A stretch of DNA of 64,000 nt from Achromobacter sp. Bel (GTDB lineage: Bacteria; Pseudomonadota; Gammaproteobacteria; Burkholderiales; Burkholderiaceae_B), in assembly GCF_012928505.1 (NCBI RefSeq), contig NZ_JABBJN010000006.1, positions 1-64,000 of the forward strand. Direction: 5' to 3'. The first letter of the stretch is position 1. Each line of letters opens with the position of its first letter. The notes beneath the pieces were generated by a model. That model was not told the DNA's origin. It saw nothing but the letters and a program-made list of their open reading frames with translations, and did no database searches. A program made the translations under genes and the position numbers. Shown here one piece after another: positions 27,573 to 36,903 of this stretch.

Positions 27573-28262
27573 TTACGCTCCCTTCTTGGCCGGGGCCTTG
27601 ATGGCCGGGCGCACGACGATGTCGGCGCCAGCGTGGCCGGGGACAGCGCCCTTGACCAGCAGCAGGCCGCGCTCAACGTCAACGCGAACGACGTCGAGGT
27701 TTTGAACGGTGCGGGTGACATCACCCAGGTGACCAGCCATGCGCTTACCCGGGAAAATGCGGCCCGGATCTTGTGCTTGGCCAATCGAGCCGGGAACGCG
27801 GTGCGAACGGGAGTTACCGTGCGAAGCGCGTTGCGAACCGAAGTGGTGACGCTTGATGGTACCGGCGAAGCCTTTACCAATGGTCGTGCCCGTCACGTCG
27901 ACCTGTTGGCCGGCTTCGAACACGGATTCCACGGCGATCACGGAACCGGCTGCAAATTCAGCAGCGCGAGCGGGATCAAGGCGGAATTCTTTGAGGATGC
28001 TACCGGCTTCAACGCCGGCTTTGGCGTAGTGGCCCGTTTGCGGCTGAACCACACGCGAGGCACGACGAGTGCCATAAGTCACTTGGATCGCGGCGTAGCC
28101 GTCGGTTTCCTGCGACTTAACTTGGGTCACGCGGTTGTTCGACACGTCCAGCACGGTCACCGGGATGGATTCACCTTCCTCGGTAAAAATGCGGGTCATG
28201 CCGACCTTGCGACCCACCAGCCCCAGCCGGTGAGCGGCGGGCGTGGGTGTCGAATTCGACAT
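27573..28262 (-). CDS. rplC: 50S ribosomal protein L3
   Basis: 229-aa early-assembly protein near the peptidyl transferase centre. It starts [20 protein letters not shown] and carries the signature [20 protein letters not shown] and the glutamine of [10 protein letters not shown] that is methylated by PrmB in E. coli. The ATG at 28262 has GGAG seven bases upstream; longer in-frame starts lie in the structured leader. Unlike the classical operon, rplC and not rpsJ is the first gene of this transcript. Confidence 0.97.
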   Translation of the reverse strand: MSNSTPTPAAHRLGLVGRKVGMTRIFTEEGESIPVTVLDVSNNRVTQVKSQETDGYAAIQVTYGTRRASRVVQPQTGHYAKAGVEAGSILKEFRLDPARAAEFAAGSVIAVESVFEAGQQVDVTGTTIGKGFAGTIKRHHFGSQRASHGNSRSHRVPGSIGQAQDPGRIFPGKRMAGHLGDVTRTVQNLDVVRVDVERGLLLVKGAVPGHAGADIVVRPAIKAPAKKGA

Positions 28263-28434
28263 CGTTTTCTCCATTCCCGACTGCGATTGGTCGGGGCTAA
28301 TCGGGCAAAAGGTAACGGCCTTTGCCCTACGACTATGTTCAACCTGGGTCGAGGAGTAATTTGGGGGGATCAGTTGGGTTTTAGCCCATCCCGCCATCCT
28401 GTTCCCATAGTCAGTCTTGCCACAAAATGGCAAG
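28263..28434 (-). promoter_or_regulatory. Structured 5' leader of the rplC operon
   Basis: About 170 bases from the predicted start of transcription to the rplC ATG. Three stems are visible: CTTGCCA/TGGCAAG (28416-28422 with 28428-28434) at the very 5' end, GGGCAAAAGG/GGCCTTTGCCC (28303-28312 with 28317-28327), and CCCGAC/GTCGGG (28276-28281 with 28290-28295) next to the ribosome site. The layout resembles ribosomal-protein autoregulatory leaders; L4 (rplD) is the likely binder by analogy with the E. coli S10 leader. Confidence 0.55.
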
Positions 28435-28440
28435 CTTGGC

Positions 28441-28470
28441 ATATTAGCATGTTTTTTCTCGCCAACACAA
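28441..28470 (-). promoter_or_regulatory. Promoter of the rplC operon (extended -10)
   Basis: TTGTGT (28465-28470), 18-base spacer, TAATAT (28441-28446), with TGC directly before the -10, an extended -10 element. It lies between the rpsJ terminator and the structured leader. Confidence 0.68.
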
Positions 28471-28638
28471 GTACTTAGCGCACTTTGCCGTAGCTTGCGC
28501 GCCACGGGCACAACGCGTGTTGGCCGTCCAGCGAGGCGGGCTTTTCAGTGAGTCCGGGAACTACCGCCTGCCGGCACCCGGACGGCAAGTGAGTGCACGC
28601 TAACGGATAGCGAACGCCCACGAAGAACGCAGGGCGCC

Positions 28639-28683
28639 AAAAACAAAATGGCCGCACTCCCGAAGGAATACGGCCATTTTTTT
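28639..28683 (-). terminator. Terminator after rpsJ
   Basis: Stem AAAATGGCCG/CGGCCATTTT (28645-28654 with 28671-28680), then TTTTGTTTTT on the minus strand. It ends the rpsL-rpsJ transcript and separates rpsJ from rplC. Between it and the rplC promoter (28471-28638) I see nothing else. Confidence 0.85.
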
Positions 28684-28719
28684 CGAGCCTACCGGCGAAG
28701 GTAGCAGGCTCGGTACGCC

Positions 28720-29031
28720 TTACTGCAGCGCGATTTCGACGTCGACGCCGGCCGGCAGGTCCAGACGCATCAGCGCGTCAACGGTCTTGTCGGTGGGATC
28801 AACGATGTCCATCAAGCGCTGATGGGTACGGATTTCGAACTGGTCGCGCGACGTCTTGTTGACGTGCGGCGAACGCAGGACGTCATAGCGACGGATACGC
28901 GTGGGCAGCGGCACCGGGCCGCGGACAACGGCGCCGGTACGCTTGGCGGTGTCGACGATTTCAGCGGCCGATTGATCGATCAGCTTGTAATCGAAGGCTT
29001 TCAAGCGGATACGGATCTTTTGGTTTTTCAT
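28720..29031 (-). CDS. rpsJ: 30S ribosomal protein S10 / NusE
   Basis: 103-aa head protein that is also NusE, the partner of NusB and NusG in antitermination. The sequence [20 protein letters not shown] and the signature [20 protein letters not shown] are conserved. Here it is the last gene of the str-type transcript (after tuf), not the first of the S10 operon; a terminator follows it. Confidence 0.98.
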   Translation of the reverse strand: MKNQKIRIRLKAFDYKLIDQSAAEIVDTAKRTGAVVRGPVPLPTRIRRYDVLRSPHVNKTSRDQFEIRTHQRLMDIVDPTDKTVDALMRLDLPAGVDVEIALQ

Positions 29032-29105
29032 GGCGTTTCCTAAAGAACGAGAGGCGAAGGCGGCAAAGCGCCTTCGCTGGTTGTTTGCTGCTTAAGTGAT
29101 CCGAA

Positions 29106-30296
<1,191 letters not shown>

Positions 30297-30371
30297 GATC
30301 TCTATCCTTTAACTTTCAAGGAAACTTGAATCTGCCAGGCCGCCCGGATGAGCGGACCTGGCTAGGGTTAT

Positions 30372-32474
30372 TTACTTGGCCCGAGCGGCGATGACTTCGT
30401 CAGCGACGTTCTTGGGAGCCTCGGAGTAATGCTTGAATTCCATCGTGTACGTGGCACGACCTTGCGTCAGCGAACGCAGGTTCGTGGCGTAACCGAACAT
30501 CTCGGCCAGGGGCACTTCAGCCTTGATGGTCTTGCCGCCACCGACCATGTCGTCCATGCCTTGGACCATGCCGCGACGCGAGGACAGATCGCCCATCACG
30601 GTACCAGCGTAGTCTTCCGGCGTTTCGACTTCAACGGCCATCATCGGTTCCAGCAGCACGGGGCTGGCCTTGCGCAGACCTTCCTTGAATGCCATGGAGC
30701 CGGCCATCTTGAACGCGTTTTCGTTCGAGTCCACATCGTGGTACGAACCGAAGAACAGCGTGACCTTGACGTCGACGATCGGGTAGCCAGCCAACACGCC
30801 CGAAGGCAGCGTTTCCTGGATGCCCTTGTCCACCGCGGGGATGTATTCGCGAGGAACCACACCGCCCTTGATGGCGTCGACGAATTCGAAACCACCGCCA
30901 GGAGGCAACGGCTCGACCTTCAGCACCACGTGGCCGTACTGGCCGCGGCCGCCCGACTGCTTGACGAACTTGCCTTCAACTTCGTCGCAGGTCTTGCGGA
31001 TGGTTTCACGGTAGGCCACTTGCGGCTTGCCGACGTTGGCTTCAACGCCGAACTCACGCTTCATGCGGTCGACCAGAATTTCCAGGTGAAGCTCGCCCAT
31101 GCCGGAAATGATGGTTTGGCCGGATTCTTCGTCGCTGCGCACGCGGAACGACGGATCTTCCTGAGCCAGACGCGACAGCGCCAGACCCATCTTTTCCTGG
31201 TCAGCCTTCGACTTCGGTTCCACGGCCTGCGAAATCACGGGCTCCGGGAAAATCATGCGTTCGAGCAGGATGTGGGAGTCGATGTCGCACAGCGTTTCGC
31301 CGGTGGTCACGTCTTTCAGACCCACCACAGCGGCGATGTCGCCTGCCAACACTTCCTTGATTTCTTCGCGGTTGTTCGCGTGCATCTGCAGAATGCGGCC
31401 GATACGTTCCTTCTTGCCCTTGATGGGGTTGTAGACCGTATCGCCCGACTTCAGGACGCCCGAGTAAACGCGCACGAAGGTCAATTGACCCACGAACGGA
31501 TCGCTCATCAGCTTGAATGCCAGAGCCGAGAACTTCTCGCTGTCGTCAGCCGAACGCTTGACCGGATTGCCGTCATCGTCCATGCCGTCGACCGGGGGAA
31601 TGTCCACGGGCGAAGGCAGGTAGTCGATGACCGCGTCCAGCATGCGCTGCACGCCCTTGTTCTTGAAGGCGGTGCCGCACAGCATCGGCTGGATTTCGCC
31701 AGCGATGGTGCGTTGGCGGATGGCCAGGTTGATTTCTTCTTCGTCCAAGGAACCCGTTTCCAGGTACTTGTTCATCAGCTCTTCCGACGATTCGGCGGCA
31801 GCTTCAACCAGCTTTTCACGCCATTCGTTGGCTTGATCAACCAGTTCAGCCGGAATGTCGTGGTAGTCGAACTTGATGCCTTGGCTGGCTTCGTCCCAAA
31901 TGATCGCCTTCATCTTGACCAGGTCGACCACGCCTTGGAACGTGTCTTCGGCACCGATCGGGATCACGATCGGCACGGGATTGGCGCGCAGGCGGTTCTT
32001 CAACTGGTCGTAGACCTTGAAGAAGTTGGCGCCGGTGCGGTCCATCTTGTTGACGAAGGCCAGACGCGGCACGCCGTACTTGTTGGCTTGGCGCCACACG
32101 GTTTCGGACTGGGGCTGAACGCCGCCCACTGCGCAGTAGACCATGCAAGCACCGTCCAGGACGCGCATGGAACGTTCCACCTCAATGGTGAAGTCCACGT
32201 GCCCCGGGGTGTCGATGATGTTGATGCGGTGTTCGGGATAGTTCTTCGCCATGCCACGCCAAAACGCCGTCGTAGCTGCCGACGTAATGGTGATGCCACG
32301 CTCTTGCTCTTGTTCCATCCAGTCCATGGTGGCTGCGCCATCATGCACTTCGCCAATCTTGTGATTGACGCCGGTGTAGAACAGGATACGTTCGGTCGTG
32401 GTGGTCTTCCCTGCATCGATGTGCGCAGAGATACCAATGTTGCGATAGCGCTCGATCGGGGTTTTGCGGGCCAT
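30372..32474 (-). CDS. fusA: Elongation factor G
   Basis: 700-aa translocation GTPase. P-loop [37 protein letters not shown], then domains II-V with the domain IV loop [16 protein letters not shown]. It lies 18 bases after rpsG and is the main EF-G copy; a second homologue may exist elsewhere in such genomes. No fusidic-acid resistance changes can be judged by eye. Confidence 0.99.
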   Translation of the reverse strand: MARKTPIERYRNIGISAHIDAGKTTTTERILFYTGVNHKIGEVHDGAATMDWMEQEQERGITITSAATTAFWRGMAKNYPEHRINIIDTPGHVDFTIEVERSMRVLDGACMVYCAVGGVQPQSETVWRQANKYGVPRLAFVNKMDRTGANFFKVYDQLKNRLRANPVPIVIPIGAEDTFQGVVDLVKMKAIIWDEASQGIKFDYHDIPAELVDQANEWREKLVEAAAESSEELMNKYLETGSLDEEEINLAIRQRTIAGEIQPMLCGTAFKNKGVQRMLDAVIDYLPSPVDIPPVDGMDDDGNPVKRSADDSEKFSALAFKLMSDPFVGQLTFVRVYSGVLKSGDTVYNPIKGKKERIGRILQMHANNREEIKEVLAGDIAAVVGLKDVTTGETLCDIDSHILLERMIFPEPVISQAVEPKSKADQEKMGLALSRLAQEDPSFRVRSDEESGQTIISGMGELHLEILVDRMKREFGVEANVGKPQVAYRETIRKTCDEVEGKFVKQSGGRGQYGHVVLKVEPLPPGGGFEFVDAIKGGVVPREYIPAVDKGIQETLPSGVLAGYPIVDVKVTLFFGSYHDVDSNENAFKMAGSMAFKEGLRKASPVLLEPMMAVEVETPEDYAGTVMGDLSSRRGMVQGMDDMVGGGKTIKAEVPLAEMFGYATNLRSLTQGRATYTMEFKHYSEAPKNVADEVIAARAK

Positions 32475-32492
32475 GGTGGATTAGTCCTTAAA

Positions 32493-32963
32493 TTACCAGC
32501 GGAAATGGCTGAAGGCCTTGTTGGCCTCTGCCATCTTGTGCGTGTCTTCGCGCTTCTTCATCGCGGCGCCACGACCTTCGGAGGCGTCGATCAGTTCGCC
32601 AGCAAGACGCAGATCCATCGACTTCTCGCCACGCTTCTTAGCGGCTTCACGGAGCCAACGCATAGCCAGGGCCAGGCGGCGCACGGGGCGCACTTCAACC
32701 GGCACTTGGTAGTTGGCACCGCCAACGCGGCGGCTCTTCACTTCGACGATCGGCTTGATGTTGTTGATCGCCAGGCTGAAAACTTCGATCGGCTCTTTGC
32801 CGGTCTTGGTTTGCACTTGCTCGAGGGCACCGTAAACGATGCGCTCGGCGACGGCCTTCTTGCCGTCCAGCATGACGACGTTCATGAACTTGGCGAGTTC
32901 GACGCTGCCGAACTTGGGATCGGGCAGAATCTCGCGCTTGGGTACTTCGCGACGACGGGGCAT
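32493..32963 (-). CDS. rpsG: 30S ribosomal protein S7
   Basis: 156-aa primary assembler of the 30S head and, in E. coli, the repressor of the str operon. Sequence [20 protein letters not shown] and the signature [20 protein letters not shown] are typical. The 166-base gap to rpsL is longer than in many genomes and could contain the S7-binding site known between rpsL and rpsG in E. coli; I could not fold it with certainty. Confidence 0.98.
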   Translation of the reverse strand: MPRRREVPKREILPDPKFGSVELAKFMNVVMLDGKKAVAERIVYGALEQVQTKTGKEPIEVFSLAINNIKPIVEVKSRRVGGANYQVPVEVRPVRRLALAMRWLREAAKKRGEKSMDLRLAGELIDASEGRGAAMKKREDTHKMAEANKAFSHFRW

Positions 32964-33129
32964 TGTTGCTTCCTTGTGTCTGTTCAGTTGAACCGTGTTT
33001 CATTACACGGCCATGGCCGTCCATTGGGACGACCCCTTACGTGCCGCGCTCCATCCCAGAAACCGGAGGGCGCGGTCGCACTTCCCTAGTGACGGACTTC
33101 CGCCACGCGGGGGTACTGCTGACTCGTTA

Positions 33130-33507
33130 TTAAGCCTTCTTCGGGCGCTTGGCGCCGTACTTCGAGCGGGCTTGCTTACGATCCTTGACGCCTTGCAGGT
33201 CGAGGGAACCGCGCACGATGTGATAACGCACACCGGGCAAGTCCTTCACACGACCGCCACGCACCAGAACCACCGAGTGCTCTTGCAGGTTGTGGCCTTC
33301 ACCGCCGATGTACGAAATGACTTCGTAACCGTTGGTCAGACGCACTTTGGCAACCTTGCGCAGAGCGGAGTTCGGCTTCTTGGGGGTGGTGGTGTACACG
33401 CGAGTGCACACGCCGCGGCGTTGCGGGCAGTTTTCGAGCGCGGGGCTCTTGCTTTTGATGATGCTGACTTCGCGCGGCTTGCGCACGAGTTGGCTAATGG
33501 TAGGCAT
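33130..33507 (-). CDS. rpsL: 30S ribosomal protein S12
   Basis: 125-aa decoding-centre protein. The streptomycin loop [11 protein letters not shown] (K43/K44) and [10 protein letters not shown] are wild type, so no rpsL-based streptomycin resistance is expected. It is the first gene of the str transcript rpsL-rpsG-fusA-tuf-rpsJ. The basic C-terminus [17 protein letters not shown] is normal. Confidence 0.99.
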
Positions 33508-34071
33508 GACCTTTGAAATCCCTTTTACGTACCACTGGTAAGTACTTACGTACTCGTCTCCTCAAGAGTGTCTTTCGGAGAAGGCAGTTCGCGCAAAACC
33601 GCCTCAAACGTTCATATACGTAAAAGAGCGGGCTTGCCAACAAACTATGACAAACGCACAAAACTGGATGCCTCGGGGGCAGTCGGACTGATGGACCCAA
33701 AATCAAATGGCTCGTGACGCACCTTGATTTCAGACCCTGGACTGTTTACCCTTTAGCGTACAGATTTTGCGCGCGAAATAAAGCAGTAAGCCCTTTAGCA
33801 TAACTGAGATCAAGGGATACTGTCAAAGAAATTTGTAAATGCCGCAGCGCGGCGCGCCGGCGATGAAATGGCGGCGCAAAGACAACGGTTTCGGCGCGGG
33901 TCGTGAAAAATGGGGTCACGTACCCGACAAATCCTGGACGGCCACTGGGCCTGAGCAAGGCCCGATCCGGCCTGGAATCGGCCGGATCGCCTGGGTAAAC
34001 CCCAAGCAGACAGAGGCGCCTTCGCCACGCGCATGAGCACGTACGCTAGCAGTTTACCTGCCCCCGCAGGC
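33508..34071 (-). other. Non-coding region upstream of rpsL
   Basis: About 560 bases without a gene, lower in GC than its surroundings near 33540-33840. It holds the rpsL promoter and a leader of about 280 bases. A 12-base motif (CCCTTTAGCGTA at 33750-33761, CCCTTTAGCATA at 33791-33802) occurs twice; the second copy contains the -10 of the main promoter, so the first may mark a second, weaker start. From 33840 to 34071 I see nothing. Confidence 0.55.
33797..33826 (-). promoter_or_regulatory. Promoter of the rpsL-rpsG-fusA-tuf-rpsJ operon
   Basis: Perfect -35 TTGACA (33821-33826), 18-base spacer, TATGCT (33797-33802) on the minus strand. Start would be near 33790, leaving a leader of about 280 bases. 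Confidence 0.65.
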
Positions 34072-34773
34072 CTATTGGTCGGCGAATAGGTAACCGCTGC
34101 CGTAGACCGTGCGGATCGGCAGCATGACGCCGGCCAATTCCGCCTTGCGGCGCAGCCGGCTGACGATCACGTCGATGCTGCGCGACCCGCTGGCGCGCAT
34201 TCCGCCCCCTTCCACGCGAAGTTCGTCGCCCAGTTCGGAGCGCCCCACCGCCCTGCCCGCCACTTCCAGCAGCGACCGCACGATCAGCCGCTCGTTGGCC
34301 GAAAGCGAAATAGCGGCGCCCGACGGCGCGACCAGCGTCCAGCCCTGATCCCGCAATTCCCATTGGCCATTAACCGTATCGTCCGAGACGGGGTTCTCCT
34401 GACCAGCGGGCAGACGACGGGCCAACGCCAGCAGGATGCAAGCGAGCTCACGCGGATCCTGGGGATCGGTCAGACAAGCGTCCGCGCCGCTTTGCAGGCA
34501 ACGCAGCCGGCTGTCCACGGACATCCCGCGGCCGGAGACCACGATCCCCATAGGGGACGAGCCATGCAGCCGCGCGACCAGGGCGTAGCCGATTTCACCC
34601 AGCGTCCCGACATCCAGGACGACGGCATCGTAGATACCGCTATTGAGCAATCCGAACAGTTCAAGAGACGTCGAGCAGCCGCGCGCCGAGATCCCGGCCT
34701 GCAACAGCGCGGACACGGCGGCGTTACGGGCCACCTCGTCCGGCGACATCATAAGTATGCGCAATTGATTCAT
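34072..34773 (-). CDS. OmpR-type response regulator with degenerate receiver
   Basis: 233 aa. The receiver (about 1-115) keeps an acidic pair (DE at 12-13) and an aspartate at the phosphorylation position (D54 in VVLDVGT), but the conserved lysine is replaced by threonine (T102, in ACLTDP), so normal phosphorylation switching is doubtful. The C-terminal winged helix (about 135-233) contains the recognition region RSIDVIVSRLRRKAELAG and the wing VYGSGYLF. It is divergent from an intact OmpR-type regulator and has no kinase on its own strand, so it may be an atypical or cross-acting regulator of the neighbouring module. Confidence 0.88.
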   Translation of the reverse strand: MNQLRILMMSPDEVARNAAVSALLQAGISARGCSTSLELFGLLNSGIYDAVVLDVGTLGEIGYALVARLHGSSPMGIVVSGRGMSVDSRLRCLQSGADACLTDPQDPRELACILLALARRLPAGQENPVSDDTVNGQWELRDQGWTLVAPSGAAISLSANERLIVRSLLEVAGRAVGRSELGDELRVEGGGMRASGSRSIDVIVSRLRRKAELAGVMLPIRTVYGSGYLFADQ

Positions 34774-35040
34774 AGCTAATTTCCACCTCTAACCCGAAAT
34801 CGCTCCGTATTGCTGAAATGTGACAGCTAGACGTGGGGCGATTGAGACAGTGTGGCGTCTTGTTACGCAACAACTCCAGTCAAGATTCGTCAACTTTGCA
34901 ATGTTTGACAGTTCTTTCCACAACGTAGCCAGCCCTGGCGCCGCCCGAGTTATCATTCGATTACACAAATTCGCTCACCCTCTTGCAGTAGGGCGCCATT
35001 GGGCGCGCTTGCGTGGCAAGCCTTCGCGAGAACACGTTTG

Positions 35041-35757
35041 ATGAAAATCGCGTCGCTGGAAGACGACCTCGATCAAGCCCGGCGAATCCAGCAAGTGCTG
35101 ACCGCCGCGGGATATACCTGCACCAGCTATCACCAAAGCCGTGAGCTGTTGGCCGCATTGCGCACTGAAAGCTTCGATCTGGTGCTGCTGGACTGGCATT
35201 TGCCCGATATCGACGGCGACGATGTGGTGCGCTGGCTGCGCGCCAATATCGGCCCGCGCGTGCCCGTCATTTTCCTGACGAACCGGTCCAGCGAAGATGA
35301 TCTGGTGGAAGGCCTGCGCGCCGGCGCCGACGACTACATCGTCAAGCCTTTGCGGCCGCTGGAATTGCTGGCCCGCGTGGCGGCGTTGCTGCGCCGCAGC
35401 CAGATCGCCGAACCCGCCAACGATTCCTTCGACGTGGCCAACTACCGCGTCGAACCGGCAGCGCGCGTCATCTCGCTGAACGGCACCGCGGTGAGCCTGG
35501 CGCCGAAGGAATTCGAACTGGCGCTGCTGTTCTTCCGCAACCAAGGCCGCCTGATGTCGCGCGACGTCCTGGCGGAGTGCGTCTGGAACCGGGAAATCCC
35601 CGCGACCTCGCGCACGCTGGATACGCACTTGTCGAACATCCGGCAGAAGCTTCAGCTTCGCCCTGAGAACGGTGTGCGCCTTACCTCTTCCTACGCCCTG
35701 GGCTACCGCCTGGAACTGACCGGTGCGTCGGAAGACAACCCGGCGAGCCCGTCGTAG
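35041..35757 (+). CDS. OmpR-type response regulator
   Basis: 238 aa with a complete receiver: acidic pair EDD (7-9), phospho-accepting D51 in LVLLDWHLPD, T80 in IFLTN and K102 in IVKPLRP. The C-terminal DNA-binding winged helix has RTLDTHLSNIRQKLQLRPEN and ALGYRLEL. The ATG at 35041 begins the receiver properly; the upstream extension is not needed. It heads a likely operon with the LysM-FecR gene (32 bases on) and the CHASE2 histidine kinase, which is its probable partner. Confidence 0.92.
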   Translation: MKIASLEDDLDQARRIQQVLTAAGYTCTSYHQSRELLAALRTESFDLVLLDWHLPDIDGDDVVRWLRANIGPRVPVIFLTNRSSEDDLVEGLRAGADDYIVKPLRPLELLARVAALLRRSQIAEPANDSFDVANYRVEPAARVISLNGTAVSLAPKEFELALLFFRNQGRLMSRDVLAECVWNREIPATSRTLDTHLSNIRQKLQLRPENGVRLTSSYALGYRLELTGASEDNPASPS

Positions 35758-35789
35758 ACGCCTGCGCGCCCCCTGGAGAACTGATCGCT

Positions 35790-36893
35790 ATGAGCCGCTG
35801 CCGCGCGCTTTCTTTGCTTGTCTTGCTTTCTTGTGCGCTGACGGCCCCTGTCCTTGGTCAGCCCGCGGGCGCCCTGGGCGACGATTTCATCTATCGCGTC
35901 CGCCAGGGCGACACCTTGATCAACCTGGCCACGCAATACACGCGCAACCAGGCCAACTGGGTGCCGCTGCAGACGCTGAACAAAGTCGTCACGCCGGAAC
36001 TGCTGCCCATCGGACTGGAGTTGCGTATTCCGCTGGCGATGATCCCGGAACGTGCCGCCGAGGCGCGCGTGCTGCACGTCAGTGGCCAGGCCAAGACGAA
36101 CGGCAAGCCCCTGCAGCAGGGCCAGAGCCTGTCCGAAGGCAGCACGGTGGTGACGGCGCCCAATGGCTTCGTCACGCTGGAGCTGGCCGACGGATCCAAG
36201 CTCACCTTGCCCGCCGGCGGGTCGGTCGAGCTGGCGCGCCTGCGCCAATTCGAAGGCACCGCGCTGACGGACTCTGTCATCCATGTGCAGCGCGGCAGCG
36301 TTGAATCGACCGTCGCGCCCACCGGGCAGGGCGTCGGCCGCTTTGAAGTCCGTACCCCCGTCGCCGTCACCGGTGTGCGCGGCACGCGTTTCCGCGTGCA
36401 AAGTGGCGCTGGCGGCGTGCAGAGCGAAGTGCTGGAAGGCAGTGTGCGCCTGCAGCCACATGCGCCCGGAACAGCGCCCGCCAAGCCGGTTTCGGTCGCG
36501 CGCGGCTATGGCGCGGCCGTGCGCAACGACGGCAGCGTATCGGGCGTGCGCGAACTGCTGGCCGCCCCGCAACTCTCCGCCCCCGCACGTTCGGGCGGCG
36601 CCTGGACCACCACCTTCGCCCCCGTAGCCGGTGCGCAGAGCTATCTGGTGCGCGTGTCGCGCGACGCGGACGGCGCGCTGCCCGTGTCCTCGACCGCCTT
36701 CCCCACGAACGCCATTCGCTTCACCGCGCCCGGCCCCGGCACCTACTACGTGTCGGTACGCGCCGTCGACGACCTCGGCCTTAGCGGTCAGGATGCGGTG
36801 GCGACGTTCGAAGGCGCAAACCAACTGATGACCTCCTATGGCCTGGGTGTCGGCAGCGGGTCGGGCGACCCCGTCATACTGACCGAATACTAG
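35790..36893 (+). CDS. Secreted LysM and FecR domain protein
   Basis: 367 aa. A signal peptide ends near APVLG|QPAG (about residue 23). Residues about 35-82 are a LysM peptidoglycan-binding domain (YRVRQGDTLINLATQYTRNQ), residues about 95-225 a FecR domain (ANGFVTLELADGSKLTLP type, ending VTGVRGTRFRV), and the rest looks like a fibronectin-like domain (ARSGGAWTTTFAPVAGAQSY). FecR-LysM proteins are thought to read cell-wall or envelope state in the periplasm. It sits between the response regulator and the CHASE2 kinase, so it may pass a cell-wall signal to the kinase. Confidence 0.88.
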   Translation: MSRCRALSLLVLLSCALTAPVLGQPAGALGDDFIYRVRQGDTLINLATQYTRNQANWVPLQTLNKVVTPELLPIGLELRIPLAMIPERAAEARVLHVSGQAKTNGKPLQQGQSLSEGSTVVTAPNGFVTLELADGSKLTLPAGGSVELARLRQFEGTALTDSVIHVQRGSVESTVAPTGQGVGRFEVRTPVAVTGVRGTRFRVQSGAGGVQSEVLEGSVRLQPHAPGTAPAKPVSVARGYGAAVRNDGSVSGVRELLAAPQLSAPARSGGAWTTTFAPVAGAQSYLVRVSRDADGALPVSSTAFPTNAIRFTAPGPGTYYVSVRAVDDLGLSGQDAVATFEGANQLMTSYGLGVGSGSGDPVILTEY

Positions 36894-36903
36894 AGCCCGC
36901 CTC

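Noticed and set aside
34774-35040. TTGACA in the region between the two response regulators
   Set aside because: A good -35 stands at about 34906-34911 but no -10 lies 16-18 bases on; the later TATCAT is 36 bases away.
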